A stretch of DNA of 64,000 bases from Liriodendron chinense (Eukaryota > Streptophyta > Magnoliopsida > Magnoliales > Magnoliaceae): positions 620,001-684,000 of the forward strand of contig ML058406.1 of NCBI GenBank assembly GCA_003013855.2, read 5' to 3'. Under the pieces are notes generated by a model, which worked only from the letters and a program-made list of their open reading frames with translations, ran no database searches and was not told where the DNA came from. Below are positions 46,981 through 58,050 of the stretch, in pieces. The stretch's first letter is position 1; each line of letters starts with the position of its first letter. The translations under genes and the position numbers were made by a program.

Positions 46981-49720
46981 TACAAACCGAAGAATCTATC
47001 CCTTTGAGATCTGCTATTGTCCAACCTATGGCTCCCCTATGTTCTTTGAGTAGCTCAATCAACTTGAGCTCTTGGTCTTTACCTAAGTGAGAGGCAATGA
47101 CAATCGGGAATGTTTCTTCTTAACCCAAGTATACATATTTAAGCTCGGATGGCAATGGTTTAAGGTCAAGCTTCGGTGGTTTAATGTTAGACGGTAGAGG
47201 CCTTGATGTGGTTAGTGGCAATCTTTCAAAATGGGGCCTCCACCAGCTAGTACCAACTACCGGTCTCTCAATATTCAATGCTTGCACAATTTCACTAATG
47301 ATGGGGTCTTTGGAATCCTCAAAATTAATGTGCCAAGCATGTCTCCAAGCTTTCTAGTGGTTCAAGTTGGAGGAACTCCTCTTTTTCAAAAGATTCGAGC
47401 ATGTTTACCTCGAAGAGCTCGTCATCATCAACATCCCTGTGCCTTTTGCCTAAGTGGAACACATTCACCTCTAACGTCATATTCCAAAAGGATAATTGCA
47501 TCACCCCGTTCCGACAATTGATGATTGCGTTTGATGTAGCAAGGAACGAGCGGCCTAAGATCACTGGTATTTGAGTGTTAGCATCTAGAATCGGTTGTGT
47601 CCAAGACGATAAAATCTACCGGGTAGTAGAATTTGTCAACTTGGACTAGAACATCCTCAACTATCCCTATCGGTACACGGGATAGATCTATTAGTGAGTT
47701 GCAACGTGGTTTTGGTGGGTTTTAATTCACTAAGACCCAATTGCTCATATACCGAGTATGGGATCAAGTTTACGCTTGCCCCCAAATCTAGTAATACACG
47801 CTCAATCTGGTAGTCTCCGATGATACATGAGATTGTAGGACTACCGGGATCTTTGAATTTTGGAGGGGTCTTTTCAGTAAGAATGGCACTCACTTGCTCA
47901 TTTAAGAAGGCCTTTTGCTGCACATTATATTTGCGTTTAGTTGTGCATAGGTCCTTTATAAACTTGGCATAAAAGGGGATTTATTTGATGTCGTCAAGCA
48001 AATGAATGTTTATCTTGACTTGTCTGAAAATCTCTAGAATATCATGAGAGTTTGAAAGAGATTTTGGAGTAATCAATCTCGAAGGGAATGGTGCTATGGG
48101 CTTATGAATGCATTCCTTTTCTTGTGGGGCTAAGTTGGATCCGTCCTCATCCTCAGAATTAACCGGATCATTAGGCTTGTTGGCCTTCACCGAAATAAAT
48201 TTGGTGATTTGTTTACCACTTCTAAGAGTGGTGACAGATTTGGCTTGCTCCATATGTTGGTTGAAGGGATCAGGAATGCTTACTTCATGTACTTGTTTTG
48301 GATTGGGCTAAGGTTGGGCCAGAAAGGTCTCTTCCCTAACATTCAAGCGTCCCTTAATCTCATCAACCGAGACTTCAAGTTCTTGGAACATTTGCTGATT
48401 CGTTTGGTTAATTTGCGTTTGCCCCTGTATAAACGCTTTCAAAGTATCCTCCATTGAGAATTGAGGTGGGGCCATATTTTGATGGGTGGCCCTCCTTGAG
48501 AGTTGGTAGGATTGCCCGTGGGAGCATTCTTCCAACTGAAATTTGGCTGGTTCTTCCAAGTAGAATTGTACGTATTACCCACCGGTCCATTGAAAGGCCG
48601 TTGATACCCATATGTGGCATTTGCATGTTCATGTAACACCTCTTGAAATGCAGGAATTGTAGGACAATCTTGCGTAGCGTGTAAATTGGTGAGACAAATC
48701 CCACATATGGTTTCAATAGCTTCATTGGACTTTGGAACTCCACTCTTACTAAGTTCCATAGCCTCGATCTTCCTTGTGAGGTTGGCTATCCTTGCATTCA
48801 CGTCGTCTTCCTCCTTGAGGATATAGATCCCTCCTTTCTCTTTCTCTTGAGTAGGCTTAGGGTTATTGGGTTTATCCGAGGTATCCCAAGATTGGGCATT
48901 CTCGACCAACATATCCAAATAACTCCAAGCTTCATCTGGATTTTTGCTCATGAACTCACCGTTGCACATCATCTCTACGAATTGGCGCATATTGGAACGT
49001 AATCCATCGTTTAAGAAGTTTATAATTCACCAACTCTTGTAGCCATGATGGGGGCATGCAAGCAGGAGTTCCTTAAATCTCTACCAACATTGGAAGAAAG
49101 ATTCACCCTCTTTAGCCGAAAAATTCATTATGGCTATTCGAAGGGTGTTCGTTTTATGAGCTAAGAAGAACCTTTTCAAGAATTCCTGGGTCATCTCGTT
49201 CCATGACCCTATCGAGTGTGGTCTAAGAGAGTGAAGCCAATTCTTGGCTCTTTCTTTCAATGAAAAGGGAAAGAGTTTAAGCTCAATGGTATCTTCCGAA
49301 ACATTCGTGTATTGCAAGGTAGCCACCACTTCTTCGAATTCCTTTAAGTGCAAATATGGGCTGTCAGAGTTTAGCCAATGGAACTTTGGTATAAGTTGAA
49401 TTACACCCGGCTTTATGTCAGTGCTTCCCCCAGTTGGTGGTAGAACCACACAAGAGGGTGTAGTTGCAAGGGCCGGTTGTAGGTAGTCACGAAGTGATCT
49501 CATTGGAGGAACTTTATGTACCTCATTCTCTCCTACTCCCTCTTGATTTGCGTTTGTAGTTGGACTGGGGGGGGAGGATTCCTTAAAGGTTTTGATCCAT
49601 ACTCCCCAAATTATCACAATGTTCTACAGATTTTTGGATTCGTCTATGAACGGATAGTGGTCCAACTAAACCACCTTCGGATTGGAGATGATTTTTGTAG
49701 TCTCGTTCCCAACGGGACAT
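46981..49720 (-). pseudogene. E5 gag-protease, heavily damaged
   Basis: The gag start is equivalent to the ATG at 49718-49720. Recognisable pieces on the minus strand are the gag core (49081-49617), a segment with the CCHC knuckle CGIC/H/C (48439-48990), TTLRSGKQ (47981-48253), protease with [10 protein letters not shown] (47657-47923) and the acidic linker ESLETCLAH (47325-47564). Each lies in a different frame, separated by small indels. Protease keeps its catalytic Asp. It is not functional. Confidence 0.88.
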
Positions 49721-49975
49721 AAACCACAAAATAAAAAATCAGAACTAATCCTAAATCCTAAAATCTGAAAAATAAAAATAAAAAACTAAAAGAGTTCAAG
49801 TTGGAAGGATAATACCGATTTGGTTGAACTAGAAGAACTTCCTATAAAACAAAACAAACTTTGTTAGTTCTAGAATTCAGAAAAACTAATCCTAAGAAAA
49901 CAATAAATCCTAACTACTTCTATAACCAATAAAAATAATTTAGAACCGTTATCTAAAGTCAACGGCGTAAAAACT
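49721..49975 (-). other. E5 leader with ruined primer site
   Basis: The tRNA-Asp primer site should be next to the LTR end, but only the core CGCCGTTGA survives near 49960. The first bases TGGCG and the CCGGGGA end are gone. The leader is otherwise alignable with E1. Confidence 0.75.
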
Positions 49976-50986
49976 TGTCCGCTCGCCTCAAGTGCAAGGC
50001 TGCGATGTAGTAATAAATCTCGGTAAGACCGAGGTCGATCCACAGGGAATTGGAGAACAAGTTCCAAACTATTCTAGTAACTCAGTTTGCAATAAATAAG
50101 AGATTCAATTGGACAATTATGCTAAAACAGAAACTTAATGAAAACAGTAATTTAAAGGCACTAAGGCATTCAAGGATCCACTTGTAGTAATCCCATGTCA
50201 ATCCAATCAATCCAAGCAAGATATACAACTAGATTTGAAGTCCTATCTCTCATCTAGTTGGAAAATAAAGCATTAAACACATTCAATCCCACTCAAGTTA
50301 AACTTCCAAGTTCTAGTCCCATCCAACAATGCAGAATTCCAAATCATAGCCTTTGGAGTAACAGCCATGCTTATGGACTATGGCCTGCTTAAGGATTACT
50401 ATAATTCGAATCTAAACAAGCACAACATGATAATCTCAGAGAATTGCAAGGAATCCATGTTCGGAGCACATGAACTCTCATAAAACATCTAAAACTATCA
50501 ACTTTAAGAACTAGAATATGAAAAAATCCAAACTTGAAGTAAAATTACTTGAACTAATCTGAATCAAACATGGAATTGGCTACAAGCTTCACCTGTCAGC
50601 CTTAGCTGAGAGATTCTAGCCGAGCATTGTCATACTACAACTACAACTCAAATAAGAAAACATAAAAAACTATAAAATCAGAGTTTGGAGGGTTGCAGAT
50701 ACTCCACGACGACTTCCTTCCTCTCCCACGACGTCCCTTAGCTTCCATGATGCCCTAGGAAGAGCCCCTAGGTGTCCTTTTATAGTGGGGAAGCTCGGTT
50801 ATGTCAGAATCATCTAGAAACTACGTAAGGATACGCACTACGCAAAAGAATTCGGAGTTCGGATTTGAAAAGGTCACTGTCTTACGCAGGGCCGACCGGT
50901 CGTGACCGGTCGGACTGGGCTGGCCGACCGATCTTAACCGGTCGGACAGTGTATGTTACACGTCTAGAGAGTTCAGGGACTGGACT
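49976..50986 (-). repeat. E5 5' LTR, truncated
   Basis: Homologous to the E5 3' LTR from the primer-site end outward, through the terminal hairpin, the leader hairpin, TATA (CTTTTATA on the plus strand near 50777) and two decayed GACCGGTC dyads (50891-50943). Homology stops at GGGACTGGACT (50986). About 370 bp expected from the 3' LTR are missing and unrelated DNA follows. Confidence 0.88.
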
Positions 50987-51413
50987 ATTGCTAGAACTTA
51001 GAAAAAGATCAGAAAAACTGCTCGTCAGCAGTCCTTTTTTTCTGTGTTTCTTTTATTCTGGGGAAATTCTGAGTATAGAGACATTCATAGACAATCATAA
51101 GCAATCACAAAGTGTACACAAGTGAGAGATATCGCAAGGCGAATTTTATTCCAGAGATTCTGAGATCTTTTACATTCCAGGCTGTGATACTGGTCACGAG
51201 CCTTTAATTACATCAATGGTTGATCACCCTTGATTGGAAGGCAAAAGACTAATCCGCCAGGGATTATGGTCTTGAGTTCATGGTCGTGTAGACCTTTGTT
51301 TTCTTATTATGGACTGAGCCACATTTGTTAGACACGCTGGACGTTTATGTCCCATTTTCTTTCGGATTGTCCGGGTTGAGAGACTGTCAGGATTCGAGTG
51401 GTGCAACTCTGGG

Positions 51414-51515
51414 CCCGCGCCTGTTACTGTGAACAGGTGACCGCTGGAATACACGATCCTCGAATGTTGGTCGGCATAACCTAAAGCCCGCGCCTGTTAC
51501 TGTGAACAGGTGACC
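51414..51515. repeat. Duplicated 29-bp block with internal hairpin
   Basis: The block starting CCCGCGCCTG and ending GGTGACC occurs at 51414-51442 and 51487-51515 without a mismatch. Inside each, CCTGTT and AACAGG form a stem. Confidence 0.85.
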
Positions 51516-52048
51516 TTAGGAAAGCAATCCGCAACTACCTCATCAACTCAACCGATGGACCCGTTGTTGATGAGTAGGGCATCGACTGTCTTTTTCATAG
51601 TGGCAATCTATAGCAGGATGTTTCAAGCTTAGTTTGAACTATTTGTTTGTGGTTTCTCGTGGTAACCATAACCCCTTAGGTTTAGCCTCCGACCTTTATC
51701 TGGGATGAATAGAGCTTTGTACAGTAAAGTCAACGTATTTCTTCTGGAGTCGGGTGACTCGTCTTCGAGAATACTCTTTCTTCTGAGTATTTTCAATGAT
51801 TTATTTGGGATCAAATAGGCTTTATCGAGCCAAGATCTTTTGAAGATCCAAATTCAATAGGCTGGATCGGCTATTTTCGATGGCTGCAAGTGGCTAAGTA
51901 TAGGGTCCGATGGACTCCTGTTCATGCCAATTTCTTATGAATGATGAGGATCAGTGCCCCGTAAATGCTTAACTCGGCTGTTGGATAGCCTGAGCGCTTC
52001 AGCTTTGCCTCGACGTCTTTGAGATCGCGGTTGATTTCATTTGGCATT

Positions 52049-52460
52049 AGTCAATTTTCAAGCCAACAAGGCACTTACTAGGGCTGAAAATGACTAAGTA
52101 GTGGACCTGTTTGCGGTCTGATTAGAGAAATCGGTGAGTATTATCGATAACCGTCTTTGAAAAGGGGTGGATTAGGTCCACGAAGATCGCGGTGCGATCG
52201 CGTTTCGATTTTCTTAGTAGAAGTCAATTTTCGGGCCAACAGGGCACTTCCCAAGGCTGGAAATGACTAAGTAGTGGGCCTGTTTGCGGTCTAATAAGGA
52301 AAATCGGTGAATATTATTGATGACCGTCTTGGAACAGGGGTGGATTACATCCATGAAGATCGCGGTGCGATCGCGTTTTGATTTTCTTAGTAGAAGTCGA
52401 TTTTCGGGCCAACAGGGCACTTCCCAGTGCTGGAAATGACTAAGTAGAGGGCCTGCCAAC
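52049..52460. repeat. 173-bp tandem repeat, about 2.4 copies
   Basis: The word TCAATTTTC (third copy TCGATTTTC), followed by GCCAAC, recurs at 52051, 52224 and 52397, exactly 173 bp apart. The unit includes GATCGCGGTGCGATCGCG, itself an inverted repeat. Confidence 0.88.
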
Positions 52461-52814
52461 CGCTTGATTAGGGTATTCAAGGGTCCTGAGATTGGATAAT
52501 CTCGTCACGGTGCATGATTATGGTGTATCATGTTAAGTAAAAGAAAAGTTTCCCACTCGGGCTCGGTCCAATTCCGCCCGATTCTTCTCGTTTTCGGCTC
52601 TTTCGGAAGGACTTTCGGAGCTGCCAAATTGGTTAAGTGTTGTTCATTTTGGACCAAAACACTGATTTAGGCTATTTATCATTGACCGTTGGAGAATCTG
52701 ATCCAGTGGATGGATAGAACTCATCGAGATGCATCTAGGAGAGGCGGTTTCATCAAAATTCGATCCCGGACGAAGGTGGGGCGCACGATCGAAGGCCCAC
52801 CCCTCCAACCAGCG

Positions 52815-53560
52815 TCCAGGCGCATGGAGGGGGGGCTATGCAGGCGCATGTCTCATTTTGAGCAAGGTTCCAGGCGCATGTGCCTGATGGTGGGGGCATG
52901 TGGCCGTTTTCCGGGCGCATGTGCCCATTTCACATACAAATAGATGAAGGAGAGGTGATCCGGGCGCATGTGGTAGTGCACATGCGCCTGGACCCAAATG
53001 GTGGGCGCATGTCCCTCCCAGACTTAGAGAAAATTCAGAATTTTCTGGTGGGAAAAGCCGGCGCATGTGGTCGAATAAGCCGGCGCATGTGGGGGATAAG
53101 TCGACGCATGTGCCCAACACTTAGAAAATTTCAGGATTTTCCTCCGAACTTGGGATTTCGGCGAGGAAATCCCTTTCCAGCTAGGGATTCCGGCGAGGGA
53201 ATCCACTCCGACTAAGGCATCCGGTGAGGGGAAACAAAGCAAGCGCATTTGGTGCTTACATCACTCTGAGGTCGGCAGGGGATGATCTCGTGCTAATGAA
53301 ATGAGGTGACTTCACTATTTATAGGGGGTTAATCGGGTTCGGGTCCGGTCCGGTGGGTATTTCCCGGCGCATGTGACAGAAAACAAGTCAAGCGCATGTG
53401 GAGAAAACAGATCAGGCGCATGTGGTGGATCCGGGTGCATGTCCTTTACCGGCGCATTTCCCGGCGCTTTTCGGAAAAGTTTTCAATTCACTCCCTTTCA
53501 TCAATAGAGTGTAGGCGCATGTGGTGGGAGGCCAGGCGCATGTCCTTTGCTGGCATTTTC
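52815..53560. repeat. GGCGCATGTG motif array
   Basis: About 17 copies of GGCGCATGTG or close variants in both orientations. One inverted pair near 52956-52990 has GGCGCATGTG, six bases, then CACATGCGCC. Confidence 0.88.
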
Positions 53561-53811
53561 CTACTACTTAGCCAGATTTTCAGGATTCCAGCACTTAGAA
53601 AATTTCAGGATTTCAGCTCCGACGGGGGACCTCCAAAGGACGGCTACCTTTTCTAGACATGCACTCACTGTCACCAAGCCACTTCTAGGCTAGGATTGGC
53701 CTCCTGAATGAACGGGGTGGGGTGTGGAAGTCCAGATGTTGCCAATTTTGGTATTTCCTTCCTAATTTGGAGCCTCCGGGTTAGCTTGTCGTATAGGAAC
53801 GTTGTTCCGGG

Positions 53812-54452
53812 GAGCGCGCACATGGAAATACACACTTAATGACTTCAAACTTGCTATTTAAGGGTTTTGGGGCATTCTGGATCAATTGGCGGTGAAGCAC
53901 ATGTCCAGTTCCTCGCTGAAATGGTAGCTGTAGGCTTATGGACCCTTTTTGGTCAGCTCTAAGTAGGGACGAAACTCATTTCGAGGTGTGCAGGTAAAAA
54001 TATGCACCGGATGACTTCGAAACTCACAGGTTAAGGGTTTTAGGATATTTTGGATCATTTGGAGGTGAAGCGCATGTCCAGTTCCACTCTGAAATGGTAG
54101 CTGTAGGCTTACGGACCCTTTTTGGTCGGTTCTAGGCAGAGACGAAATGCATTTCGAGGTGCGCAGGTAAATATATGCACCAGATGACTTTGAAACTTGC
54201 AGGTTAGGGATTTTAGGGCATTCCGGATCATTTGGCGGTGAAGCGCATGTCCAATTCTGCTCTGAAATGGTAGCTATAGGCTTACAGACCCTTTTGGTCA
54301 GCTCTAGGCAAGGACGAAACGCATTTCGAGGTGCGCAGGTAAAAATATGCACCGGATGACTTTGAAACTTACAGGTTAGGGGTTTTAGGATATTTTAGAT
54401 CATTTGGCGGTGAAGCGCATGTCCAGTTCCGCTCCAAAATGCTGTTTACGGA
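53812..54452. repeat. 173-bp tandem repeat, about 3.7 copies
   Basis: GATCATTTGGCGGTGAAGC-type words begin at 53880, 54053, 54226 and 54398, giving spacings of 173, 173 and 172. Each unit also carries one GCGCATGTCC. The unit looks unrelated to the repeat at 52 kb. Confidence 0.9.
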
Positions 54453-54744
54453 TTTTGGTCGATACCAAGCGATCAAGGTTGTGCTGGCGTTTTCAGGGCT
54501 TTCCTGGCCTCAAAACTTATCCAAATCATTGCCAATGGACCACGGGATGTTGTTTTATAATGGGTACAAATTTGAGCCCCAACAAGTGCCCCCCCAGTGT
54601 GCTGCGCTGGATGCTTACATCATGCTAGTGCAGTGCACCGGTCCCCTAGGCTCATGTATAAATAGTTGACTCACTGAGTCATTCCAAAATTTTTCGAGTC
54701 AGAAAACTCCAATTCTCCCAAGGTGAGAGAGCTCACCCTCAAGG

Positions 54745-55125
54745 TAAAGGCACATGTGGTCCCCTTGTGGGCACATGTGGCCTGCCATCCATCTTCCGAC
54801 GGGGAAACTTCCCTTCAGGCGTAGGTCAAACGCCCTTGAAAATGTGGGCGCATATCCCAGGCGCATGTTGTTCTGGGCATGCGCCCAAGGCACTGCCCAG
54901 TGTTTTCCCAAAAATTAGAGATGGGCGCATGTGCGGCTGCCACATGCGCCTGAAGCTTGAATTCCAAACTCATTCATTCCTTTCTTCTGAGCCGGGCGCA
55001 TGTCAGATTGCACATGCGCCTGAGGCCTTAAGTGACGAAGTTTGCACTTTCAAATTTTATGGCTTGGGCGCATGTGAGGGGCCACATGCGCCTGGGGCTC
55101 CACCTTGGGCGCATGTGAGCCCAAC
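54745..55125. repeat. GGCGCATGTG inverted-pair array
   Basis: At least four inverted pairs. 54924-54933 (GGCGCATGTG) with 54941-54950 (CACATGCGCC) is perfect over ten bases with a seven-base spacer. Confidence 0.88.
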
Positions 55126-55760
55126 ACTTAGCCAAAATTTTCATTTCTAGCCCCCGCTTTGCACTCGGTGAAGAAATGGCATTTGCGGCTCCGTTTCTCA
55201 GTCAAATTCAGTACTATTTGAGGCTAGATCACTTAAAATTCAAGCACGATTGGAGCTTAGTGCCTTGGGCCTACAGTTGGCTACCTGCTTTGGCCTGTCA
55301 CAGCTCGTGACTGTCTATTTTAGGCAGGTTCAGAGTATGTCTGCCAGAGTGCGCTTATAGCGTTCCGATTGCCTGTAAAGTTGCTGTGTGCGAATAGTTG
55401 CATATATATGATGCTGAAACCCTCTACTGACTCTGTCCAGTACCTGCTTAGAAGCACCTGGACTTGTCAAGGCTATTTTTAGGCTAAATGCATGGATGCA
55501 TTGTGGGTTCAATCTGTGATTTTGTGTGTGCATCAATCACATGTATGCGTGCATGTATGATGGCAGTTGCTTTGTTGTGAAATGAATATGATGATTGATA
55601 TGATATGCTCTTGATTTTGTTGCTTTCATGCTTTATTGCTTGTGCTCTACATGCTGTGCTTGTGTTTGTGGTACGATTTCGTTAGGCTATTTGCCCATGT
55701 GTATTGAGTCATTTTCTAACATCGCTCTGTTTACGCGTTGCAGTGAATTGCAGTAGCGAC

Positions 55761-58050
55761 AATGGGATCTTCTGGTGAAACCTCTGGGTCGCATGCTTCT
55801 GGTCCGACGCCGATGAAGCGCGGTCGAAAAAGAACGGCCGAAGGTCCTTCCTCCTCCTCCAAGACGTAACTCTCGCTTCTTTCCTACGGTTGAACCCGAG
55901 ATAAAGGATTTCTCGGAGCGTATTGGGCAGCTTCCTCATGAAGTGCTGGTGCGCATCCTCGTCAATAAGATAGCGCCTGAACCTCCAAAGTGGGGAACAG
56001 AACAAGAGTGGGTCTATTGGTATGCCCAACTTGCTGGTGTGGCGAGTGCCATCGAGGCAGGTCCTCAAGATATACCTGTTCAAAATGTAGAAGAAAATCT
56101 GACACGTCAGAAAGGTAAGAAGAAAGGAGGATGAGGAAAACAACCAATCAAAGCACTCAGTCAAGCGCAGCAATTGACACAGCTCCTCGACTTAAAATAT
56201 GAAAGGATGAAGATTGGATGGGAGAGCAACAAGATTGTTGCTGAGCGTGGCATCTGCATCACAAATCCCTACGATGGTGAAGTCATCTTGCACCAGAAAT
56301 CTCTTATGAGGTGTAAACATTTTTCGAGCATCGAACCATCTGATGTTCATAGACCTAGCCAATTCTGTGGGGTGGAGAGATGGTCTTCAATTCCTGAGAA
56401 ATTACTTACTTCCACCCTAGGAAGCAACGGGAAACAACAGAAGGTTGGTGAGATTAAGGAGATGACTTTCCTCATGCCTACGTGTGATCCGCATGCACCT
56501 TATCCGACTCATTTCTTTGAGACGATGCGTCAAAGATTCCTTCCTATGAGCACGTCCGCAATGTGGGAGACTTCGAGCTTCCGTACCCGAGGGCATCTAA
56601 ATCGTCGTGATAGCTACATCCCCTGGGCGAAGGAGATTCTGATCCGGCACGATGCTGTGCTGAGGGAGGTCGGGCTTTACTACGCCATCGTGGCGACTGC
56701 CGGCTTCTTTCCATGAGATCCTACGATTCTCAGGGGCTTCTTAAATTACTGGAGTTCCGTTACCAACTCTTTCCATCTTCCTCAAGGAGAGATGAGCATA
56801 ACCCTCTGGGATCTTAAGATGATGGCGGGCTTGCCCATACGCGACAGGTATTATCACGAATATATCCCCTCTGATGAAGAATTGTCTGGCTTCAGGCGCG
56901 AGGGTGATCGGAAGGCCTACCATTCCAAGGCGTGTTTGGAGTTGTTCAATGAATTGCAACAATTTGGCTGCATTACAAAGATACACTATGAAGATTGGTC
57001 AGTCTACTTCAGCCACGGCTTGAAGTAAGTCTTCACGGGACGTCCCTTTCTTTCTTTTCATGATGTATGCTCTTTTCTCCTGCATAGCTTCTTATGTGAA
57101 ATTCTCTCTCCTTTCTCTCTTTCAGGATCGACTACAAAAAATATAAAGTTGATGTTAAAAGAATAAGGGCCTTACGACAAAGGTTCCAATGCAAGTTTCC
57201 TTGCCCGAACGTATTGTCTCCCACTTGCGAGCTAGCAGGCTTCCTCGCTTACTGGTTGTCCGCAGTCACGCTTCCCAGCTCGAAGAGTGCTGATGGCGTT
57301 AGGGTTTCTTGCTTCGTTATGGTAGGTGCCCTTGCCAGTGGTTAACGTCTTGCTATAGCGCCACCTGTACTCTGCAGCGTATATAGAGCGTTTGGTTATG
57401 TTGACAGTAATCCGGACAAACCTTCTGATGGGATGGATGCGGCCTATTGCCGGTGGCATTATTTCTGCGGCTGGTTAGGCATTTATTTTCCATGGGTATA
57501 TGGCACGAAGCCTCACGCCTGCTTCTTTCCGGACCGAGCGCCTCTTATCAGGTTCATGAAGGCCAAGATGGTGCTTAAGACGCCAGAATGGGTGTCTTCA
57601 AGGATCTGCAGTGAGAATGAAGTTGACTTCTACCATTTTCCCGCTTCCATTGCTGATGAAGATATCGAAGTCGCCGATGATGAGGATTCGGTTGACTCTT
57701 TTGACAGAGAATTCCTGATATCGATCCGGACCGCCTCTCTCCCGTTCCGCGAAGGCATGGAGTTCTACCGCGAGCCTTATTACCCGAGCAGGTTCGCCAG
57801 ACAGTTCGGCTACGATCAGGGTGTTCCGTCGACTCTTCTAAGCGTGACGAGGATAGAACGAGCATATGGCACGAGTCCTGTCCATTGGGTGTGGATGTGG
57901 GACCAACTTTTGCTTATGCGAACTGGTGCGAGTTCGTGTTGCCTGGCGGTAGTTGACGTCCCGCGACTTCTTATGGTTGGATGAGATGGTGGGGGCATTA
58001 GTACGCGCGCATTCGGGATGCCAAACCTGTCGATTTCCCTCTCTATCTCT
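55761..58050 (+). pseudogene. Plant mobile domain (PMD) protein gene, 5' part
   Basis: The PMD (aminotransferase-like) family is found in MAIN-type plant nuclear proteins and in transposable elements. The likely start is ATG 55761 (MGSSGETSG). A frameshift near 55865 enters the main frame (FSERIGQLPHEVL). The PMD core includes FFETMRQRFLPMS, LWDLKMMAGLPI, CELAGFLAYWLS and PSRFARQFGYDQG. A GT-AG intron at 57025-57125 splits a Lys codon, and joining the exons restores the frame. In-frame stops are TGA 56132, TGA 56714 and TAA 57343. The two TGA sites fit CGA-to-TGA change. A further shift near 57960 precedes the solo LTR. Expression as a full protein is unlikely. Confidence 0.85.
57025..57125 (+). 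other. Intron 1 of the PMD pseudogene
   Basis: GTAAGT donor at 57025, pyrimidine-rich TTTCTCTCTTTCAG acceptor ending 57125, 101 bases. Removal joins AA to G, making Lys, and opens the frame on both sides. Confidence 0.85.

Larger units (their letters stand above)
12444..50986 (-). mobile_element. E5: old Athila-type element hosting E4 and E6
   Basis: In minus order it has a truncated 5' LTR (49976-50986), a ruined primer site, gag-protease (47000-49720), pol (44611-47000, then 24285-24626), a 3' noncoding region (23161-24284) and the 3' LTR (21841-23160 plus 12444-12475). E4 interrupts the 3' LTR and E6 interrupts pol, each with a clean 5-bp duplication. Coding is riddled with frameshifts and stops. 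The target duplication of E5 itself cannot be checked because its right LTR end is missing. Confidence 0.88.
50987..55760. mobile_element. Repeat-rich stretch, possible long terminal region of another (Tat-like) element
   Basis: No protein domain is seen. The stretch holds a duplicated 29-bp hairpin block (51414-51515), a 173-bp tandem repeat (52049-52460), a GGCGCATGTG array (52815-53560), a second 173-bp tandem repeat (53812-54452) and more GGCGCATGTG dyads (54745-55125). TATA-like sequences on the plus strand lie near 53323 (TTTATAGG) and 54655 (TATAAATAG). AATAAA-like words on the minus strand near 51148 would fit an LTR in minus orientation. LTRs of this length with internal tandem repeats are known in the Tat lineage. 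I found no LTR ends or primer site, so this is inference. Confidence 0.4.

Noticed and set aside
52689..53215. ORFs of 84-111 codons with repeated Arg-Arg-Met or similar
   Set aside because: The repeats come from GGCGCATG motif copies read in one frame. There is no domain, and overlapping frames on both strands are equally open.
57322..57377. A short intron with GTAGGT and CTGCAG ends
   Set aside because: The stretch is in phase and encodes PMD-like sequence (VGALASG, then RLAIAPPVLCSVYRAF) with a single TAA, so it is coding with a nonsense change.
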